From: Zea mays
Taxonomy: Eukaryota; Streptophyta; Magnoliopsida; Poales; Poaceae
Length of the DNA stretch: 64,000 bases
Assembly (NCBI RefSeq): GCF_902167145.1
Contig: NC_050098.1
Location: forward strand, 16,202,501-16,266,500
Direction of reading: 5' to 3'
Shown: positions 22,387-34,300 of the stretch, one piece after another
Layout: every line of letters begins with the position of its first letter
Numbering within the stretch: position 1 is the first letter of the stretch
The notes under the pieces: model-generated
The model's input: only the letters and a program-made list of their open reading frames with translations
The model's database searches: none
Told to the model about the DNA's origin: nothing
Made by a program: the position numbers and the translations under genes

Positions 22387-23484
22387 TCACGCCGAAGCTA
22401 TCTTCGCCAGCTTGTCCGCAGTCTCGTTGTACCGCTGGGCGACGTGGTTGACCTCGAGCCCATAGAACTTGTCCTCCAGGCGCTGAACCTCGTCGCAGTA
22501 GGCTTCCATCTTCGGGTCGCGGCAGTGGGAGTTCTTCATGACTTGGTCGATGACAAGCTGCGAGTCACCGCGAGCGTCGAGGCGTCGGACCCCTAGCTCG
22601 ATGGCGATGCGCAACCCGTTGACCAGAGCCTCGTACTCAGCCACGTTGTTGGACGCTGGGAAATGGAGGTGCAGCACGTAGCGGAGGTGCTTCCCGACGG
22701 GCGAGATGAAGAGCAGGCCCGCGCCTGCCCCTGGTTTCATCAGCGACCCATCGAAAAACATGGTCCAGAGTTCCGGTTGGATCAGAGCTGCCGGGAGCTG
22801 GGTGTCGACCCATTCAGCCACAAAGTCCGCCAAGACTTGGGACTTGATGGCCTTCCGAGGGGCGAACGAGATTGTCTCGCCCATGATTTCCACCGCCCAC
22901 TTTGCAATCCTTCCCGAGGCCTCTCGGCACTGGATGATTTCCCCCAGGGGGAAGGATGACACCACAGTCACTGGATGAGACTCGAAGTAGTGTCGCAACT
23001 TCTGTCGCGTCAGAATCACCGCGTACAGCAGCTTCTGAATTTGTGGGTAGCGGATCTTGGTCTCGGACAGTACCTCACTAATGAAGTAGACCGGCCTCTG
23101 GACGGGCAATGCATGCCCTTCTTCTCGTCTCTCAACCACGATCACGGCGCTGACCACCTGAGTGGTAGCGGCGACGTAGATCAAGAGGGCTTCACCGGCA
23201 GCGGGGGGCACCAAGATGGGCGCGCTGGTAAGGAGCGCTTTTAGGTACCCGAGGGCTTCCTCGGCCTCGGGGGTCCAAGTGAAGCGCTCGGTCTTCCTCA
23301 AGAGGCGGTACAGAGGTAGGCCTTTTTCGCCGAGGCGCGAGATGAAGCGGCTCAGAGCCGCAAGGCATCCCATGACCCTCTGTACGCCTTTCAAGTCCTT
23401 GATGGGCCCCATGTTGGTGATGGCCGCGATTTTCTCCGGGTTGGCCTCGATGCCCCGCTCGGAGACGATGTACCCCAAGAGCAT
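22387..23484 (-). pseudogene. Tat dual RNase H region of pol
   Basis: Contains the reverse-transcriptase connection and first RNase H-like part (FTWTPEAEEAL, PVYFISEVLSETKIRYP). A second RNase H-like domain follows, with catalytic-type acids in MFFDGSLMKPGAG, NVAEYEALVNGL, ARGDSQLVIDQV and the C-terminal NETADKLAKIAS. The archaeal-type second RNase H is characteristic of Tat elements. It follows the reverse transcriptase frame after a TGA at 23488 and ends at a TGA at 22387 that interrupts the polyprotein before integrase. Confidence 0.88.
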
Positions 23485-23487
23485 GCC

Positions 23488-24195
23488 TCAGGGGACTCCG
23501 AAGACGCACTTCTCGGGATTGAGTTTTACGCCTTTCGCCTTGAGACACCGGAATGTCGTTTCAAGGTCGGAGAGGAGGTCGAAGGCTTTCCTCGTCTTGA
23601 CTACGATGTCATCAACGTAAGCCTCGACCGTTCGACCAATGTGCTCTCCAAACACGTGGTTCATGCACCTTTGGTACGTCACACCCGCATTCCTCAAACC
23701 AAATGGCATAGTAACGTAGCAGTACATGCCAAAGGGCGTGATGAAAGAAGTCACGAGCTGGTCGGACTCTTTCATCCTGATTTGGTGATACCCTGAGTAG
23801 GCATCGAGGAAAGACAGGGTTTCACACCCAGCTGTGGAATCCACGATTTGATCGATGCGAGGCAGAGGGTAGGGAACCTTCGGACATGCTTTGTTTAGAC
23901 CAGTGTAGTCTACACACATCTGCCATTTCCCTCCTTTCTTTCTCACAAGCACAGGGTTGGCAAGCCATTCGGGATGGAATACCTCTTTGATGAACCCTGC
24001 GGCCATCAGCTTGTGGATCTCCTCGCCTATGGCTCTGCGCTTTTCTTCGTCGAATCGGCGCAGAGGCTGCTTCACGGGTCGGGCTTCAGCTCGGATATCC
24101 AGCGAGTGCTCGGTGACATCCCTCGGTATGCTAGGCATGTCCAAGGGACTCCACGCAAAGACTTCGGTGTTCGCACGGAGAAAGTCGACGAGCAC
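23488..24195 (-). pseudogene. Tat reverse transcriptase region of pol
   Basis: Shows the reverse transcriptase motifs in order: VRKKGGKWQMCVDYTGLNKA, PLPRIDQIVDSTAG, FLDAYSGYHQIRM, MPFGLRNAGVTYQRCM, and the catalytic box EAYVDDIVVKT. It lies directly after protease in the same frame, separated by a TAG at 24202, and ends at a TGA at 23488 just after EKCVFGVP. These breaks would truncate any protein made. Confidence 0.92.
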
Positions 24196-24201
24196 TGCTT
24201 C

Positions 24202-25950
24202 CTATTTGGGGTCAAGCTCGGAGCCGATCCGTATCTGCTTGGAGGCATCGTTGCTGGGGTCGAGAGGGACGGATTTGACCGTCTCAGCTGGCTCGAAGTT
24301 GCCGGCGTGGCGCTTCGCATCCGGCGCCTCCTTGGAGAGGCTCTCCAGGTCGGCGATGAGGGCCTCGGATTCGGCGAGGGCCTCGGCGTACTCCACGCAC
24401 TCCACGTCGCATTCGTACGCGTGTCGGTACGTGGGGCCGACGGTGATGACCCCGTTGGGGCCCGGCATTTTGAGCTTGAGGTAGGGGTAGTTGGGGACGG
24501 CCATGAACTTGGCGTAGCATGGCCTCCCCAGTACTGCGTGGTAGGTTCCTCGGAACCCGACCACCTCGAATGTGAGGGTTTCGCTTCGGAAGTTGGAGGG
24601 AGTCCCGAAGCAGACGGGCAGATCGAGCTGTACGAGGGGTTGGACGCATTTCTCGGGGATGATCCCGTGAAAAGGCGTCGTGCCTGCCCGGATCGAGGAT
24701 AGATCGATCAGCAGGAGCCCGAGGGTCTCGGCGTAGATGATGTTGAGGCTGTTGCCTCCGTCCATGAGGATCTTGGTAAGCCTGACGTTGCCGGTGACAG
24801 GGTCGACGACGACCGGTACTTCCCTGGGCTCGGCACGCGGTCGGGTTGGTCGCCCTGGTCGAAGGTGTTGGGCTTGTCGGACCAGGTCATCCCAGTTGGA
24901 GATCTGCCCCGGAGGCAGATGCTCCAGCCAGGCTCGAGCGGTGTCGGAGAGGAACAGGGGGAGGTTGCGGATGATGAGGTTGTCATCGTCCGTTCCACCC
25001 AATTGGTAGGCCAGTCGGTAGTCCGCGAGCCACAGTTCCGGCCTCGTCTCCCTAGAGTACTTTGTGATGGTAGTCGGGGTTTGGAACCGGGTCGGGAACG
25101 ACGCCCGTCGTATGGCCCAGCTAAAAGCCTGCAGACCGGGTGGTTCGGGCGAGGGGCTCCGATCCTCCCCACTGTCGTAGCGTCCCCCACGCCTGGGGTG
25201 GTAGCCTCGGTGCACCCTCTCGTCGAGGTGGGCTCGACGGTTGCGGTGGTGGTGCTCGGTGCCGAGGCGACCTGGGGCCGCAGGCGCCGTGTTGCACGTG
25301 CGCCCGGTGTGGACCGAGGCTTCCCGCACGAATCGGGAAGTCGCGGCGCGATGCTCTGAGGGGTACCCATGCCTTTGGGAGGCAGAGCTTTCGGCCCGTC
25401 GGACCACAGCATCCTCCAGGAGATTCTTGAGCTCTCCCTGGATACGCCGCCCTTCGGTGGTCGATGGTTCCGGCATCGCGCGGAGTAGTATTGCTGCTGC
25501 AGCCAGGTTCTGGCCGACCCCACTGGAAGTCGGTGGGGGCCTTGCCCTAACGTCGTCGGCAATGCGGTGCTGGATGCCCTGGGGTAGATGACGCGCTTCT
25601 CCGGCCAGAGCTTGGTCTGCCCATTCCTGCCCGATGTTCCGCTGGAACTGCTCAAGTGTTCCTGCTCCCTCGTCGAGCCTGGCCTGCATCTCGTGGATTT
25701 GCTCGAGCTGTGCGTCCTGACCCCCCGCAGGGACTGGGACCACAGCTAGCTCCCGAAGGATGTCAACGTGAGGCGCAGGTCTAGGGGGATCGCCGCTCTC
25801 CGGCATACCAAGATGGTTGCCTTCGCCGGGACCCCCTAGATCGACATGGAAACATTCACGACTCGGGCCGCAGTCTTCGTCGCCGAAGCTGCGACTACCA
25901 TCGGAACAATCGGAGAGGCAGTAGTCGCATGCGGTCATGAAGTCCCGCAT
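24202..25950 (-). pseudogene. Tat gag and aspartic protease with internal gag deletion
   Basis: The N-terminal half is gag: a coiled coil, then capsid-type text such as ITKYSRETRPELWLADYRLA and TARAWLEHLPPGQISNWDDL. At about 24881-24886 this fuses straight to the linker that normally precedes protease. The rest of capsid and the nucleocapsid zinc knuckle are missing. The protease follows (NVRLTKILMDGGNSLNIIYA, with DGGN in place of the usual D-S/T-G), then the lineage-typical FRGTYHAVLGRPCYAKFMA. The linker between the deletion and protease is read out of frame. The frame ends at TAG 24202. The deletion is inferred from memory of related gag proteins. Confidence 0.8.
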
Positions 25951-25999
25951 GGCAATGGGGTTACCGAGCCCGGAGAAATCCCAACAAAAGTCGGGCTCG

Positions 26000-26677
26000 T
26001 CATCTTCCTCGGAACACCGAGGGTCCGTAGGTCGAGACGGCTGTCAGTCTGTCCCAGGGGGACCGCATATGGTACCCCGGAGGGTTGGTACATGCCTCTA
26101 TGAAGGCTTCCACCGAAGCGAGGTCGCTTGGTGGGTCGAGGCTGAATCCAAAAGGCACGAGATGGGAAACGGTCGGTACCTCTTGGTCGACGGGCGGTGA
26201 CGAAGTCGCGTCAGGGGCGGACTGCATCGTTGTCTCAGGTACGAGGGCGACGCCCAGCAAGTCCTTCGCGAGCGTGCTGGCGTCGTTCGTCTGCTTGGGG
26301 TTGGCGTGTTGCGGGGAAACGGCGCTCGTCTTCGTCTCAAACGCAAGGTCGAAGCCCGACGTGTCCCCCGCTGGGGCGCCGGCGTCGTCGACTTGCTCGA
26401 CAGCCGATGAGGTGCCGCCTCCTGCTTTGCCATGGTTGCCCTGCCTCCTCCTCCGTCGGCGGGGGAGGTGACGGGACAAACCCGGATGTTGTTCTTCCGC
26501 CACGTGGGGAAGACGTCGTTGATTCCGCCGCCGGCGGGCGGGCTGATGGCCGCCATTGTCGCTGTCGCGCGGCGGAGGAAGGAGTGTCATGTCGTAGCTG
26601 CCGTTGAGGGACATGAACTCAAGACTCCCGAAACGAAGCATCGTCCCGGGTTGGAAAGGTTGCTGGAGACTACCCAT
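26000..26677 (-). pseudogene. Tat gag N-terminal region
   Basis: Minus-strand frame starting near the primer site, with an Arg-rich segment (ARRRRNQRRLPHVAEEQHPG) and a low-complexity hydrophilic region ending STYGPSVFRGR. It then shifts frame: downstream text (EEDDEPDFCWDFSGLGNPIA) continues in the frame of 24202-25950. One small indel near 26000-26030 therefore separates the two gag parts. It is the start of the Tat polyprotein, about 60 bases inside the interrupted 5' end. Confidence 0.75.
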
Positions 26678-26717
26678 CTGGAGCTTGACGGGAAGCTGTT
26701 CGTCAACACGCAGCAGG

Positions 26718-26737
26718 CCCCTACCTAGCGCGCCAAC
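26718..26737 (-). other. Tat primer-binding site, split by the Tekay insertion
   Basis: On the minus strand, GTTGG (41679-41675) would continue into CGCGCTAGGTAGGGGCC (26732 leftwards), giving a TGGCGC-type primer site right next to the 5' LTR. The Tekay element inserted five bases from the LTR, inside this site. Which tRNA primes is not determined. Confidence 0.6.
26733..26737. other. Target-site duplication CCAAC (left)
   Basis: CCAAC precedes the Tekay left LTR and is repeated at 41675-41679 after its right LTR, proving a single insertion. Confidence 0.95.
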
Positions 26738-29700
26738 TATGGCGGAACTGCCCGAATTATTCCAACTTAAGTGCCTAAGTCCTGCCTTAGAGGCTAGACC
26801 ACACTTAAATGGGAATAACCCGTCAATCCCTCAGATCTAGTCCGACAAGGCCACTGACAGGATCAAGTACCACAATCTCACTCGATGGTGAGTCACAGAG
26901 TAAATACAATAAAGCATAATACCATGCATTAAAGAGTATTAAATTATTACATCATCATCGGAGTTTTTGCAAAAGTAGTCATCAAGGTTCGACGTGCAGC
27001 GGAGTAAAACTAACGGTAAATAAACAGAGAGATGGGGAAGCCTGTCCCATCACTCCTCATGCTCCTCCTCAGCCGAGGTAGGGTCCCACTCGATAGTCCA
27101 ACCCGGTGACAAGATGGACGGCCAAGTCACTCCAGCAACCATGTCCTCCAAGGAACCTGTAAAAATTTGTGCCACAAGCAAGGCTGAGTATACTAATACT
27201 CAGCTAGACTTACCCGGTGTGAGGAGTCTACTCCTCTACCTCTAGACATGCAGCTGTTTGGCTGTGGGGTTTGGTTGCCAAAAGCACTAGCTGAGTTTCT
27301 AAGTCTAGTTTTAACTTTGTCAAATTTAAGTGTGACTCTCTTAAGGCTAAAAGTGTACTATCTACTCATGCATGGTACCAAACATTTTTAGCAATCAACC
27401 TCTTTTGTCAACTCATCACAATTCCACTTGTTACTCAATGTAGCAGCATGGATCAAGCAGTCTCATTAGCTGCGAGAAGCAGACGATTCGAATCGAGTTT
27501 TTATCCTTGCAAGGTAAACCTAAACACACGACATGTAGGGGCACTCCGTCCCCACACACATCAACCGTCCCCATCGATTCCCCGTCAGCAGATTAGGGCT
27601 CACCGCCTTGGCGTACAATGCCTCACTGACCCCGACTGCCATCGTGCAGTGACCGCACTTGTACCCACCATAACCGGAATGGGAGACCACGTCTCAGGTC
27701 GCGTGAGGGGCAAAGTCTACTACCAGGTTCAATCAGGTACTAGGCTTACCGATTTACCATATTTCTCGGTATGTGTTTAGTACGTTCAAACGCTTGACTC
27801 ACGGTACCACACCTTAATCCTTATTCAAATTTTCATCCCGTGGACAACCAATCCCCATGGATTGTTGTCCACAACCAGCATCATTATGAGAAGAAAGTGG
27901 ATACAACCAATTTCCTGACCTCGCGCGAGTGCTAGAAAAATCACTCGACTTCTACCGAGATCCTAATTAAATAAGCAGCTACTCGACCTAGCATACTAGT
28001 ATTCATCTCAACAGGATTCCTGAGATCATGCAACTAGGGTTTCACACAACTCCTACACTTAAGTGCACATTCAATCCTACAATCAATAAGTGTAGTAAAA
28101 TAGCATAAATAACAGGTTATGCATAAATCGGGGCTTGCCTTCCAAGGCTGTGGCAGGCAGATCCTCTAGTGCAGGCTCGGGTGCTGGATCCGGGGCTACC
28201 TCCTGAGCAGCTCCGTGCTCTGGCACGAGGACGTACTCTCCGTCAGCAAGGTTACAGTCTATCGAAATGCAATGAACATGTAGGTCATGTTTATGCAGGA
28301 TTTAATAACATTATGCTAAGAGAAGAAAAACTAAGTTAATGAGTATCTTAGGGTTTCTGGGTCATATGTGGCTTTTAGTGGTTTATACTTATCACTCTAG
28401 GTTTAGGTTTTGTTAGGGCTAGGCATAGTGAAGTGGTATTGCCTTTATATATATTTCAGTGGACAAGTTATAAAGGGTTTTAGGATGACACTAATTCCTA
28501 TTATTCATTTTTCCCCTTTCTTTATTTTTTATTTATGGTTTCTAGTGTAGGTTTGAACTACAACAGTGGTTTAACTTTTTCCAAAAATTCTGTAAAAATT
28601 ACAGTGGGTTGCCATGGGTCATTATAGTCTGTTCTAGGAATTTGAGGTTTAAAATTAAAAAGGCTATGCTTTAGACAAAAATAACAAAAGTTGTGTAAAA
28701 TGGGCCACTTTGCACTACATCTCTTAATTAGGGGTGGGTTCTGTCCTTAGGGTTATTTTTGTTGGCATCCAACAGTAATAATAAGCTTCTGTGCCAAAAA
28801 TCACAGAAAGCTAAGGGATGGTCATTTAGTTATGATTTTCTAAAGTTAAATGCCAAAAAGGCACTTTCTACTACATTGTTATTTGAAAAATGTCAACAGC
28901 AGATCTCATATTTTTCCTAAGTTCTTAATAACAAAACAATAATTATCCCTACGGTTGGGGTGTTTTCACCTTGGGGTTATTTTTGTAGGGTTTTTCTAAG
29001 TTTTCCTTGTTTTCCTAAAATAAAAGGGATCCTACTTATTTTATACTAAACCAGGGCATAATAGATTTTTCTAGTGGACTACATTGAATAAGTATTCTAA
29101 CAAAAATAAGGGTGTCCTCTGGTTCATTATTTAAATCACCTTTTCTATTTTTCTTAATCTTAAGCATATTGTAAAATAAATGGCAAAAACTAACTTAATG
29201 GGGTAGACAGAGAGGTTTAGCATTTTTAAACAGGTCAGTAGGTGAATATAAACTTCTCCCAATTTTCCTAACCCTAGTCAAATAGTGAAACTATTTTTAT
29301 CCCTATTATTTAGCTTTTGGTCAAAACCATAATTAAATCAGAACCTTATAGTTTTCTGTAGTACATAAGGATTTTATATTTTTTCTAAGCAGTTTACATT
29401 ATTTAAAGGCTGACAAAGTTGTTTTGACCAAATTTGGATGAATAAAACAGAAGTTATGAATTATTCAAGTTCTGTTCAAATTTAAAATCAGATTTAATAA
29501 AGGTTTCCTGGAAAAGCAGTTTACACCGAGGACCCTGGGTTATTTCCAAACTAACTCTCTCAGTTATACCCCTGCGTTACTATTCATTTGAGTCTCTGAC
29601 ATTTCACAAAACCCCCCCAGACTTCTTTCCTTCTCCCCCGCGGTCCTTCCCTAGGTTTAAACAGTACCCGCAAGAAAGAAAAGGGTGACGCGGCGAGAGA

Positions 29701-31065
29701 GGTCCGGCGAGGGGCGGGGTTGGCTCAGGGAGGCTCTGGCGGTCACAGCGATGTACGGCTCGACGGCGGGGATGGCCGGAATCGCTCGGTCCACGTGCGC
29801 AGGCGGGTGTCCTCGTCGGCGGCGGGTGTGCCGGCCAAATCACGGCGACCTAGTTCAATCTGATGGCACGGTGAGCTCCACGGGGTGACGTAGAGACTGT
29901 GTGCACAAGGAATCGGAAAATGGTTCAGTGGATTACCCTGTCCACGCACTCCGGCGGGGTTGTGAACTCCGGCGACCGTGGACTGGCCTCTCCGGCGAAG
30001 CAGACTTCGATTCCTCGCTCGGAGAGCTTCACCGAGGTTTGCTCAGTCTTCTCCGAGGGCTGGACGGGGTTGGGAAAGGCTGGGTTGGCCGGTCTACGAC
30101 GGCAGGGGCTCGGGTGGCCGCGGACATGCCGTGCACGGGCAAACGACGGTGAGTTGAGCTCCGGTGAGGTTTGAGCGTGCGCGGAAGAGTGTGGTCGACG
30201 CCTGAGTGGGCTTTATAGGCGCGGGCGCGGGTCATGGCGTCGGCTGGCCTTTGGCGCAATGCGGGGGGCGCGCGGGCATGCTCTGGCGTGCACAAAGCGC
30301 GTCGAACACGTGGAGCTTTTCTTCTGCCCGTGTTCCACAGCTCGCCCAAGTCGCAAACATGCGAATCTTGGCAAAAATCCGGCGCGAGTCTTTTCCTGGC
30401 ACCTAGGGCTGTCTCTCATCCGTGAGTCGCCATGGCAGATATGCCCTAGGTAGGGAGATCTTTGGACGCCAAATTAGGTATGTCTCTCTGCCCACCTCGC
30501 GACAAAAACAATGCCAAGGCATGTCAAACATCAAGGTCTCGGGCTCAACTTTTTCCAGTGGGTGCCCTAGGTGGTATGCCACATTTTTGGTATAGAACTT
30601 AGGTGGTTTTGATGCCATCTTCAAGGTGAACACGGTTGATCTTTAGATTAGGTGTAGTTTTTGACTTAGAGAGAATTTGAGAGCTCTAGCTCTTTCTCTA
30701 CTTAAGGAAGGGATTTGGGGTTTCTCAAGGGGTCTTTTTTGCAACATTTCCTTCCCATATTTGCTGGTTATAAAGTTACTTAAAGTTTGGTTAAAGATTA
30801 ACTCATGATTTGCACATTTGCTTATTCTCTCCCCCTCTCAACCATGGTTTTGGGAGATGGGGTTCAAGAGAGGTCTAGGGTTTACTCTCCTCTTGGCCAA
30901 GGTAGTAAGTGCACAAAAGCTTGAGTGATGCTCTTAGGTCATTAACAATCTTGATTAACACATGGTCTCCAAGGTTCTTATGTTCTCCTCAAGTTTCTAC
31001 CACATGTGATCACAGTCATCAGTGCATAGATGTGTTCTAGCCTTGGTAACACCTGAGGTGTTACA
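26738..31065 (-). repeat. 3' LTR of Tekay element (4328 bp)
   Basis: Matches 37335-41674. On the plus strand it begins TATGGCGG instead of the TGTGGCGG of the partner LTR, so on the element strand the terminal CA has become TA. It lacks 12 bases present in the right LTR near 40295. A frame at 27448-27780 recurs in the other LTR but resembles no known protein. Confidence 0.93.
31046..31064. repeat. Palindrome at Tekay LTR terminus
   Basis: GTAACACCT-G-AGGTGTTAC, a perfect 9-bp inverted repeat with one spacer base at the U3 end of the LTR. It is repeated at 41655-41673 in the other LTR. Confidence 0.85.
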
Positions 31066-31100
31066 GCCCTCCCCCCTTAAAGGAATCTCGTCCCGAGATT
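31066..31100 (-). promoter_or_regulatory. Polypurine tract and hairpin of Tekay element
   Basis: On the minus strand CCTTTAAGGGGGGAGGGC abuts the 3' LTR. Next to it, AATCTCG (31084-31090) and CGAGATT (31094-31100) form a perfect 7-bp stem with a 3-nt loop, the same arrangement as in A1 and A2. Confidence 0.85.
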
Positions 31101-31316
31101 TTAGACAGAGTCCTCTAGAGGGGGCTACGAAGGCACGTTGGCGGGCTACTCCTTCTTATACTCAAGTTTCTCTTGTTAACTGCTCTTCGAATGTCATTCT
31201 CTTTACAACTTCAGAAGGAAGTCCTTTTTAAGTTAGAACTACAACTTAGACTATCCTTGGTATCTAAGTTTTTATTATAATTGTATTCAAAGGGCAGGTG
31301 GGGTGGGGTTTTGGGG
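31101..31316 (-). other. Tekay 3' untranslated spacer
   Basis: Short non-coding stretch between the chromodomain stop (31317) and the hairpin. Nothing further is visible. Confidence 0.6.
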
Positions 31317-34300
31317 TTACGTACCGACTCCTTTGGGCAGAAAGTCGGGGAAGCGAGAGCGTAGAAAATCCTCAGTCTCCCATGTAGCTTCTTCTGCTGA
31401 ATGGTGACTCCACTGAACCTTATACATTTGGATTGACCTCGCCCGCGTTGACCTTTCTTTCTGATCCAATACCTTGACGGGGTACTCTTGATAGGACAAG
31501 TCTGGCTCTATCTCAATGTCTGGCTCAGGTAGCACTTCAGTGGGTAGGCGGACACATTTCTGCAGCTGAGATACATGAAATACATTGTGAACTGCTGACA
31601 TGTGAGGTGGCAATTCCAATTGATAGGCTACGGGTCCACAAGATTCCTTGATCTCGTAGGGTCCAATGTAGCGAGGAGCTAACTTGCCCTTAATTCCGAA
31701 TCTCTGGACACCCTTGGTGGGTGATACCTTAAGATAAACATGATCTCCCACCTCGAACTGTAGAGGCTTCCGCCTCTTGTCATGATAGCTCTTTTGCCTG
31801 GCCTGAGCAGCTTCTAAGTTCTTTGTAATAACCCTGACCTTTTCCTCTGCCTCAAGTACCAAATCTGGCCCAAATATTTCCCTTTCTCCTGCTTGAGACC
31901 AATTCAGCAGGGTTTTGCATCTTCTCCCATATAAAGCTTCAAAAGGTGCCATCTTTAGACTGGACTGGTAGCTGTTATTATAAGAAAACTCTGCCAAAGA
32001 AAGACACTTGTCCCAATCCTTTCCGTAGTGTAGTGCACATGCCCGCAACATGTCTTCCAAAATCTAGTTTACCCTTTCTGTCTGGCCATCTGTTTGGGGA
32101 TGGTATGCTGAGCTTCGTATGACATGGGTCCCAAGTGATTCCTGCAATTGTTCCCAAAATCGTGCCACAAATGGTGCTCCTCTGTCTGAGACTATAGTCC
32201 TTGGTATCCCATGCAAACGAACTATCTGGTCGATGTAGATCTCTGCATACTTCTCTGTCCTGTGGGTGGTGTGTACTGGCAAGAAGTGAGCGGTCTTGGT
32301 CAACCTGTCCACAATAACCCAAATGGAATCATGGTGCCTGGAGGTATTGGGCAATCCCATGATAAAGTCCATGCAAATGTCCTCCCATTTCCAAGATGGT
32401 ATGGGAAGGGGTTGCAAAGGGCCTGCTGCCTTCAAATGACTAGCTTTTATCCTCTGGCAAGTGTCACACTCGGATATGTACTTGGCAATTTCCCTCTTCA
32501 TTCTGGTCCACCAATATAAAGATCTGAGATCATGATACATTTTGTTGCTACCAGGGTGCATGGAGAACTTGGAAAGGTGAGCTTCATCCAGTATCTTCTT
32601 TCTGAGCTCAGGGTCCTTGGGAACAACCAATCGATCTCCAAACCATAAAATTCCCTTGCTGTCCTGACGGAAACACTTGTATTTTTCTGCCTTCAGCTTG
32701 ATCATTTCCTTGATAACCTGAACACCCTTATCTTCAATTTGTGCCCTAACTATTTGCTCTTGTAATGTGGGTTCCACCGAGATATAGTTTAAGTCACCTG
32801 AAGAAATAACTTCCAGGTTCAGCTTGCACAATTCATCGCACAGGGTGGTAATTCTTGCATCCATGCTCATGCAATTGCACTGGGCCTTTCTGCTCAAGGC
32901 ATCTGCTACAACATTGGCTTTGCCCGGGTGGTAATGTACTTCCAAATCATAGTCCTTGATTAATTCTAACCATCTCCTCTGCCTCATGTTCAGATCTGCC
33001 TGAGTGAAGATGTATTTGAGACTCTTGTGATCAATGTAGATGTTACAGTGAGCTCCCATCAAGTAGTGTCTCCATATCTTAAGAGCATGAACCACAGCTG
33101 CCAACTCCAGATCATGTGTAGGGTAGTTCTGCTCATGGGGTCTGAGTGCTCAGGAAGCATAAGCAATGACTCTGTTATCTTGCATCAAGACACATCCCAA
33201 TCCAGTACCGGAAGCATCACAATAAACTTCAAATGGCTTGGTGTTGTCAGGTTGAGCCAGCACTGGGGCTGTTGTCAAATGCTGCCTCAAAGTATGAAAG
33301 GCATCTTCGCACTTTTGGCTCTAATCATACTTGACTCCCTTCTTTAACAGTTCAGTCATTGGTTTGGCAATTCTGGAGAAATCCGGAATAAATCGTCGAT
33401 AATACCGTGCCAATCCCAGAAAACTCCGAATTTGCCTCACTGTAGTCGGGGGTTTCCAATCCATCACCTCTTGTACCTTCTCAGGATCAACTGATATCCC
33501 ATCCTGAGAAATTGTGTGACCCAAGAATTTAATCTCCTTCAGCCAGAATTCACATTTAGACAACTTAGCATAAAGACGATGATCGCGCAATCGCTGAAGC
33601 ACGATGTGCAGGTGCTCAGTATGTTCGTCTTCATTCTTGGAATAGACCAGAATATCATCAATGAAAACGACCACGAACTTGTCCAACTCTGGCATGAATA
33701 CTAAGTTCATTAGGTACATAAAATAAGCCGGGGCATTGGTCAGCCCAAAAGACATCACCAAAAACTCATACAGCCCATATCTGGTTGAGAAGGCCGTCTT
33801 GGGAATATCACTGGTTCGAATCTTGATCTGATGGTAACCTGAGCGAAGATCTATCTTGGAGAACACCTTGGCTCCTACCAACTGATCGAACAGAACATCA
33901 ATGCGGGGCAGTGGGTATTTGTTCTTCATAGTCACCGCATTGAGAGGGCGGTAGTCAACACACATTCTCAAACTCTCATCCTTTTTATTCACGAACAAGG
34001 CAGGACATCCCCATGGTGAAGTACTTGGACGAATAAACCCCTTGTCCAACAACTCTTGCAATTGCTTTTTCAGTTCTGCCAATTTCGCGGGAGGCATCCT
34101 ATAGGGTCTCTTGGAGATAGGAGCAGTCCCGGGTTGCAATTCGATTGCGAACTCAATGTCTCGATCAGGTGGCATCCCTGGCAATTCATCTGGGAAAACA
34201 TCTGGGTAATCACAGACCACTAGGATCTTTTCCACTGGGGATTCTATCATAACGAAGACACAAGAACGGGTACAACCCTGGTCGGGTAGATATAAGGTGA

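Noticed and set aside
27448..27780. 110-codon frame present in both Tekay LTRs (also 38045-38377)
   Set aside because: Recurs only because the LTRs are duplicates; no domain and no start context that stands out.
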